Origin: Paenibacillus paeoniae
GTDB lineage: Bacteria > Bacillota > Bacilli > Paenibacillales > Paenibacillaceae
Direction of reading: 5' to 3'
DNA length: 64,000 nucleotides
Assembly: GCF_003388735.1 (NCBI RefSeq)
Contig: NZ_QUBQ01000006.1
Span: 62,001 to 126,000, forward strand
Positions 59,977 through 64,000 of this stretch are shown here, one piece after another; within the stretch, counting starts at the first letter, position 1, and the number at the start of each line of letters is the position of its first letter. The position numbers were made by a program, and so were the translations under genes. The notes beneath the pieces are model-generated. The model saw only the letters and a list, made by a program, of their open reading frames with translations. It ran no database searches and had not been told where the DNA came from.

Positions 59977-61698
59977 TTAGCCTCTTCCTATGGTCGGTTC
60001 GATAAAAGGAACTTCATCCTCGGAGTCCGGACGCAGATGGACGAGATCGCAGCCTTCGTCAGCTTGCAGGACTTGATCCGCATACAACCGCATATATCCG
60101 CGTCGGTGCAAGCGAACAGGTGACCAAGCTTTCATTCGCTCGCGTATTTCCGTGTCAGTTAGCTCAACATGAAGAGTTCCCCTTACCAAATCGACTTCGA
60201 TCCAATCGCCGCTGCGGATCGCCGCGAGCGGCCCTCCGAGCTGAGCTTCCGGAGAAACGTGCAGGATATTGGTTCCGTAGCTTGTTCCGCTCATTCGGGC
60301 ATCGCTAATTCTGACCATATCTCGCACACCCAGCTTCAACAGCTTTTTCGGAATCGGCAACGCTCCCCATTCGGGCATTCCGGCACCGATTGGACCGCAA
60401 TTTCGCAGAACGAGCACCGATGTCTCGTCAACTTCCAGCTCTTCGCTATCTATTCGTTCATGCATATCTTCATAACTATCGAATACAATCGCTTGCCCCC
60501 TGTGCTTCCCATGAATAAACGAACTTGCGGCGCGCTTCAGAATCGCGCCGGAAGGCGCTAAATTGCCCGAGAGCACGGCAATGCCAACCTCTGTTTTGAA
60601 GGGTTCGCCCAGTGTGGAAATAATGTCGTCACGGTAAGAGGCAGCACCCCGATAAACTTCTTCAAGTGTAGTTCCCAAAGCGGTAAGACTGGTTGAGTCC
60701 AGTTGAGGCAGCAGCCTGCCTATCACAGCCCTAAGCCCGCCCGCTTCGAAAAAATCGTCCATGCTGTGCTCTCCACTCGGCTGAAGATTAACGAGCAGCG
60801 GAATGCCCGCGGACAGTTCTTCATAACGCTTCAAAGGAATGCGGATGCCAAGACGTCCCGCGATCGCGGTCAAGTGGATAACCGCATTAGTGGAGCCCCC
60901 AATCGCCGCGAGCAGCTTGATGGCATTATCGAATGCGGCTTCCGTCATCAAGCGTGACGGAGTCAATCCCTCCTTGACCATCTCTACGATTCGTTTCCCC
61001 GTCTCTTCCGCCGCCCATTTGCGGCTTGCATGTGCAGCTGGGATTGTGGAGGTGCCAGGAAGCATCATGCCGAGCATTTCGGACAAGCATTTCATGCTAG
61101 ACGAGGTCCCCATAACGGGGCACCCCCCCTGTGTGCACGAAATGCATTTTTCCAGCTCCGTCCATTCCTCTTCACTCAACAGTCCCGCGTTGTAATCATC
61201 CATTAACCGCCAAAGATCGGTACCGTAATTCACTTTCTTCCCGCGAAATGTTCCGGATGCCCGATGCCCGGCAGCAAGCTGAAGCGACGGGATATTGCTG
61301 CTGGCTGCACCCATAAGCTGGGCGGGAGTCGTCTTGTCACATTCGCAAAGCATTACCGCGCCATCGATCGGCAATGCCCGAATAGATTCCTCGACATCCA
61401 TCGCCATCAAGTTGCGATAAGGCAAATCCGAAGGTTTCATAAAATCGGCAGGCGCCGTAATCGTATGCATCTCCAGCGGATAGCCTCCAGCGAGCAGCAC
61501 CCCTCGTTTGACGAACTCGACTAATTCTTTATGAGGCGCATTGCAGCTATTCAAATCGCTCCACGAGTTGAAAATACCTATAATGGGTTTGCCTATGAAC
61601 GATTCTGGAACATGTCCATTTGCCCTCATGGCCGATAAATGCTGAAAACGCGTTTCTTTGGACGGATGTTTGAACCATCGATCGCTGCGCAAAGACAT
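59977..61698 (-). CDS. IlvD/Edd-family sugar-acid dehydratase
   Basis: The protein has 573 residues. The Fe-S cysteine motifs MLCECDKTTPAQLMGA and CISCTQGGCPVMGTSSSM are both present, with the C-terminal SDARMSGTSYGTNILH. This matches pentonate/hexonate dehydratases of the IlvD/Edd family (the short arabinonate/xylonate group) more than biosynthetic IlvD. It removes water from an aldonate to give a 2-keto-3-deoxy acid. It follows the mutarotase with a 2-bp gap, showing a tight operon. Confidence 0.88.
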   Translation of the reverse strand: MSLRSDRWFKHPSKETRFQHLSAMRANGHVPESFIGKPIIGIFNSWSDLNSCNAPHKELVEFVKRGVLLAGGYPLEMHTITAPADFMKPSDLPYRNLMAMDVEESIRALPIDGAVMLCECDKTTPAQLMGAASSNIPSLQLAAGHRASGTFRGKKVNYGTDLWRLMDDYNAGLLSEEEWTELEKCISCTQGGCPVMGTSSSMKCLSEMLGMMLPGTSTIPAAHASRKWAAEETGKRIVEMVKEGLTPSRLMTEAAFDNAIKLLAAIGGSTNAVIHLTAIAGRLGIRIPLKRYEELSAGIPLLVNLQPSGEHSMDDFFEAGGLRAVIGRLLPQLDSTSLTALGTTLEEVYRGAASYRDDIISTLGEPFKTEVGIAVLSGNLAPSGAILKRAASSFIHGKHRGQAIVFDSYEDMHERIDSEELEVDETSVLVLRNCGPIGAGMPEWGALPIPKKLLKLGVRDMVRISDARMSGTSYGTNILHVSPEAQLGGPLAAIRSGDWIEVDLVRGTLHVELTDTEIRERMKAWSPVRLHRRGYMRLYADQVLQADEGCDLVHLRPDSEDEVPFIEPTIGRG

Positions 61699-61700
61699 GT

Positions 61701-62681
61701 CTAGATCACCTCTACAATCGAAATTCGTGTTGTCGTCTTGGCTTGTTCGCCAGGATGAAGAACGCGGAAACCGGTCAATTCCTCTGGAAGCTGCCCCAAA
61801 TTAGGGGCATTCGTGATCCAAGTATACGGTTCCGGGCAAAGATAACCTTGTTTGGAATCATGATTGTACACCACCCAATGCTTGAACTGCTCGTCGGCGC
61901 TGTACACAACGCGAATGCCGGAGCCTGAATCCGTCAGCACCGCTTCATTCGCTCCGATGTTGGCCGTTTGGAAAGCATCGTCCAACGCATGCCCGACAAG
62001 GCTTGTACCCTGGCGCAGTTGTTCCAAATACGGGATATCAACTAGCTTCCCTGTTGGCAAAAAGCGTTCGTTCAGCTCCCACTGCTTATCCGCATTAAGC
62101 GCAAACTGGCATGACGTCAAATCCCCCGAACCGTCAAACGGAAAATTAAAGGTCGTATGATAGCCTAGCCCCCAAGGAAACGGAGCGCTATCCTGGCTGC
62201 TAACCGTCGCTTCAACAGTTAGTGACGTCCGCTCCAAAATGTACTGCATATGAACGGTAAATAGATGAGGGAACTGCGCTAGAATCCCTTCGTGTTCCTC
62301 CGAATCTATGACCGTCTCCAGCATGATTCGTTCTCCCTCGGCCTCGGCCCGCAGGAGCTTCCACGGCGAATCGAACACCAAACCGTGGGTGTGATTGTGT
62401 TCTGTTGGGTCGTTAATGGTAAAGCAATACTTCGTGCCGTTATAGTCAAACATTCCGTCAGCTATCCGATTCGGAGGGAAGAGAATCGGCAATCCGTACA
62501 TGAACGGATCGCCTTCATACTCTTCCCGGCTCTGCGGAAATCGCAATAAATCAAGGTTCTTGCTTATAGAGCGCAAAGACAATAAGTTGCTCCCCCATGA
62601 CGGGACTAAGACGATCTCCAACTCCTCGTTCCACGCTCTGATTGCGCTCTCGCCGTAAAGCTGAAACTCTTCGATTGCCAT
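61701..62681 (-). CDS. Aldose 1-epimerase-like protein
   Basis: The protein has 326 residues and the galactose-mutarotase beta-sandwich fold. Markers are EIVLVPSWGSNLLSL near the start, then NHTHGLVFDSPWKLL with the active-site His, then PWGLGYHTTFNFPF and the catalytic Glu in YLCPEPYTWITNAPN. It interconverts the anomers of the sugar released by the GH4 enzyme. It lies between the GH4 and dehydratase genes. RBS GTGAGGGG precedes the ATG. Confidence 0.87.
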   Translation of the reverse strand: MAIEEFQLYGESAIRAWNEELEIVLVPSWGSNLLSLRSISKNLDLLRFPQSREEYEGDPFMYGLPILFPPNRIADGMFDYNGTKYCFTINDPTEHNHTHGLVFDSPWKLLRAEAEGERIMLETVIDSEEHEGILAQFPHLFTVHMQYILERTSLTVEATVSSQDSAPFPWGLGYHTTFNFPFDGSGDLTSCQFALNADKQWELNERFLPTGKLVDIPYLEQLRQGTSLVGHALDDAFQTANIGANEAVLTDSGSGIRVVYSADEQFKHWVVYNHDSKQGYLCPEPYTWITNAPNLGQLPEELTGFRVLHPGEQAKTTTRISIVEVI

Positions 62682-62699
62682 TCAGTCCGCCCCCTCACC

Positions 62700-64000
62700 T
62701 CACTTGAAATGTTCTCTCATCGCGACAAGGCTTGGCATCTGAAGAATCTCGTCCAAGAGCGCCCTCGCTTGTTGCTCGGAACGGGTCCATGGATCCATTA
62801 GAATTAATTGAACAAGGTCGTCATAGCTTCCACTTCCGTAAGCCTGCAGCTCCATCTCGACCGGGGCGACGCGATCGCGCAGCGCATATTGAATGACAGG
62901 CTTAGGCAAGCCTTTGGTTTTAATGCCTTGAACGCCTATTCCGCTGACGTAACAAGGAATCTCCACCTGAAAATCCAGCGGAATGCCAGGCACGTAATTG
63001 CTGTCGTTCAAAATATTAAGAATCATTACTCTAGGAACATCGCATGCAATCGCTTCGATAAATGGAATCATCGGTTCCGTCGAATGCTCTGGCGGGAAGC
63101 TATCCATCACCTTCTCGGCCGTATTCTCGGAAACCCTCCGTATTTTCTCTACGCCTGCTGCTCCTCCCGCAAAGTACAGGTCACGCCACCAGGCCTGAGG
63201 ATCTTCCTTATAGAATCGCTCCGTCTCTTCATCCGCGTGATGCCAGGCCGGCCAAGCGCCGCCTCCCGGATTTCCTGTATCGCCGATCGGGAATACGCCG
63301 AACTTCTTGTACAGATCGATTGCTTTCGGCCCCAACCAATCGCAAGTACCGCATTTCTCGATATAATCCGCCGACTTCTCTTCTATCCAGCGATCCAGAA
63401 TAGGGAAAGCATCTTCGCCTTTGTAGCGGAACTCCGTCAACCAGATAAAATGGTTTACGCCCGGAATTTCGTACGTAATATGTTCCGGGTCAAGCCCGAT
63501 GACCTCCGCGACAGCCTTCACTCCATTGGAACCATGACAGAAGCCTGCCAGCTTGGCCTCCGGATACTTGCGCTGCAAATAGGTAACGCCAGCCATGACC
63601 GGATTGGATACGAGCATGTACCAGGCATTCGGACAGATTTCCAATATGTCCTGCATCACCGACTCCATCAATTGCAATTGATCGAAATTAATCCAGAATC
63701 CTTCATCATGCATGACGTGAAGACTACCGCCAAAACGATACCCATGTCTCTGCGCGATGTCCCATCCGTCCTTCAGACGTTGATGTCCTCCGATCAATGC
63801 AGCGAGCATGACAAAGTCGGCTCCGCGAAGCGATTCCCTCCGATCCGTCGTTTTCTCCAGAATCAGATGAATATTAGCCTCTTTGGCATAACGTTCGCAT
63901 AGCGAATAGGCGCTGTTCAGTCGCTGCTCATCGATGTCCATGAAGCTGATTACGCTGCCTTCAAGTGAAGGCGTAAGACAAATATCTTTAATGAGGCTTA
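62700..64000 (-). CDS. Glycoside hydrolase family 4 protein, 5'-end outside the window
   Basis: The frame is open to the right edge, reading SLIKDICLTPSLEGSVISFMDIDEQ. The visible part (about 430 residues) is typical GH4: MLVSNPVMAGVTY, GFCHGSNGVKAVAEV, VNHFIWLTEFRYK with the metal-site residues, and NILNDSNYVPGIPLDFQVEIP. GH4 enzymes need NAD and a divalent metal and include alpha-glucosidases, 6-phospho-glycosidases and alpha-galacturonidases (LplD-like). The oxidative sugar-acid genes downstream favour a uronate- or sugar-acid-releasing type. It is the first gene seen in this operon; the NAD-binding N-terminus lies outside. Confidence 0.88.
   Translation of the reverse strand, partial: SLIKDICLTPSLEGSVISFMDIDEQRLNSAYSLCERYAKEANIHLILEKTTDRRESLRGADFVMLAALIGGHQRLKDGWDIAQRHGYRFGGSLHVMHDEGFWINFDQLQLMESVMQDILEICPNAWYMLVSNPVMAGVTYLQRKYPEAKLAGFCHGSNGVKAVAEVIGLDPEHITYEIPGVNHFIWLTEFRYKGEDAFPILDRWIEEKSADYIEKCGTCDWLGPKAIDLYKKFGVFPIGDTGNPGGGAWPAWHHADEETERFYKEDPQAWWRDLYFAGGAAGVEKIRRVSENTAEKVMDSFPPEHSTEPMIPFIEAIACDVPRVMILNILNDSNYVPGIPLDFQVEIPCYVSGIGVQGIKTKGLPKPVIQYALRDRVAPVEMELQAYGSGSYDDLVQLILMDPWTRSEQQARALLDEILQMPSLVAMREHFK

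Noticed and set aside
62808..63902. Open frame of 364 codons on the + strand
   Set aside because: It is antisense to the GH4 gene, which has full family motifs, and shows no recognisable domain of its own.

Overview
The window looks like a chromosome segment of a Paenibacillus-type Firmicute (order Bacillales). The evidence is the AGGAGG-like ribosome binding sites, a YesM/YesN sensor pair beside an LplB/LplC-type transporter, an S-layer-homology GH18 protein, a copper-amine-oxidase-N protein, a SigD-type flagellin promoter, CcpA-like and Fur-like sites, and dense carbohydrate uptake operons. No rRNA, tRNA, CRISPR array, complete insertion sequence or prophage was recognised.

Layout. 1-2661: a lipoprotein fragment, a histidine kinase and an OmpR-type regulator in one overlapping unit. 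2839-6113: an NAD-salvage operon (Prs-like protein, NAMPT-type transferase, NrtR-like Nudix regulator) with a strong promoter that overlaps a palindrome. 6121-6437: an intergenic segment with an unexplained long-range inverted repeat. 6438-9792: an SLH/GH18 glycosidase, an APH-like kinase and a histidine phosphatase. 10072-11946: a scar where an ABC permease tail abuts a decayed transketolase. 12051-20969: single genes, including a GNAT acetyltransferase, a flagellin with a large central insert, an AlkD-like protein, a WGR-like protein, a secreted copper-amine-oxidase-N protein, a broken NADAR gene, a YdeI-like protein and a small lipoprotein.

21067-34179 is a GntR-controlled sugar locus. It holds an ABC importer, PfkB kinase, GH88/105 hydrolase, zinc-type and hydroxyacid dehydrogenases, an SMP-30 lactonase, an AroE-like protein, a cupin phosphoglucose isomerase and an aldo/keto reductase. 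A phosphotriesterase-like gene 10 kb away carries the same operator. The same ATGTCATTACAT-type motif lies upstream of four transcription units, so the locus reads as one regulon for an unidentified substrate.

34311-48544 is a polysaccharide locus: YesN/YesM, an LplABC-like importer, a 1,115-residue beta-helix surface protein, a SurA-like foldase, and a LacI regulator divergent from an FAD oxidoreductase across a perfect 12-bp inverted repeat. 48747-55773 is a Fur-type iron-siderophore locus with two AraC regulators, two lipoprotein receptors and two FecCD permeases, but no ATPase. In it, one AraC frame runs without a stop through an apparent promoter and Fur box into the receptor gene. 55866-57418 holds a DUF1304 protein and a TetR gene beside a truncated oxidoreductase invaded by degenerate repeats. 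57509-64000 is a sugar-acid operon (GH4, mutarotase, IlvD/Edd dehydratase, an uncharacterised barrel-like protein, ketoglutarate-semialdehyde-type dehydrogenase) that runs off the right edge.

At least four gene remnants (permease, transketolase, NADAR, oxidoreductase) suggest ongoing gene loss between the catabolic islands. All assignments come from reading sequence motifs by eye; no database search was run.
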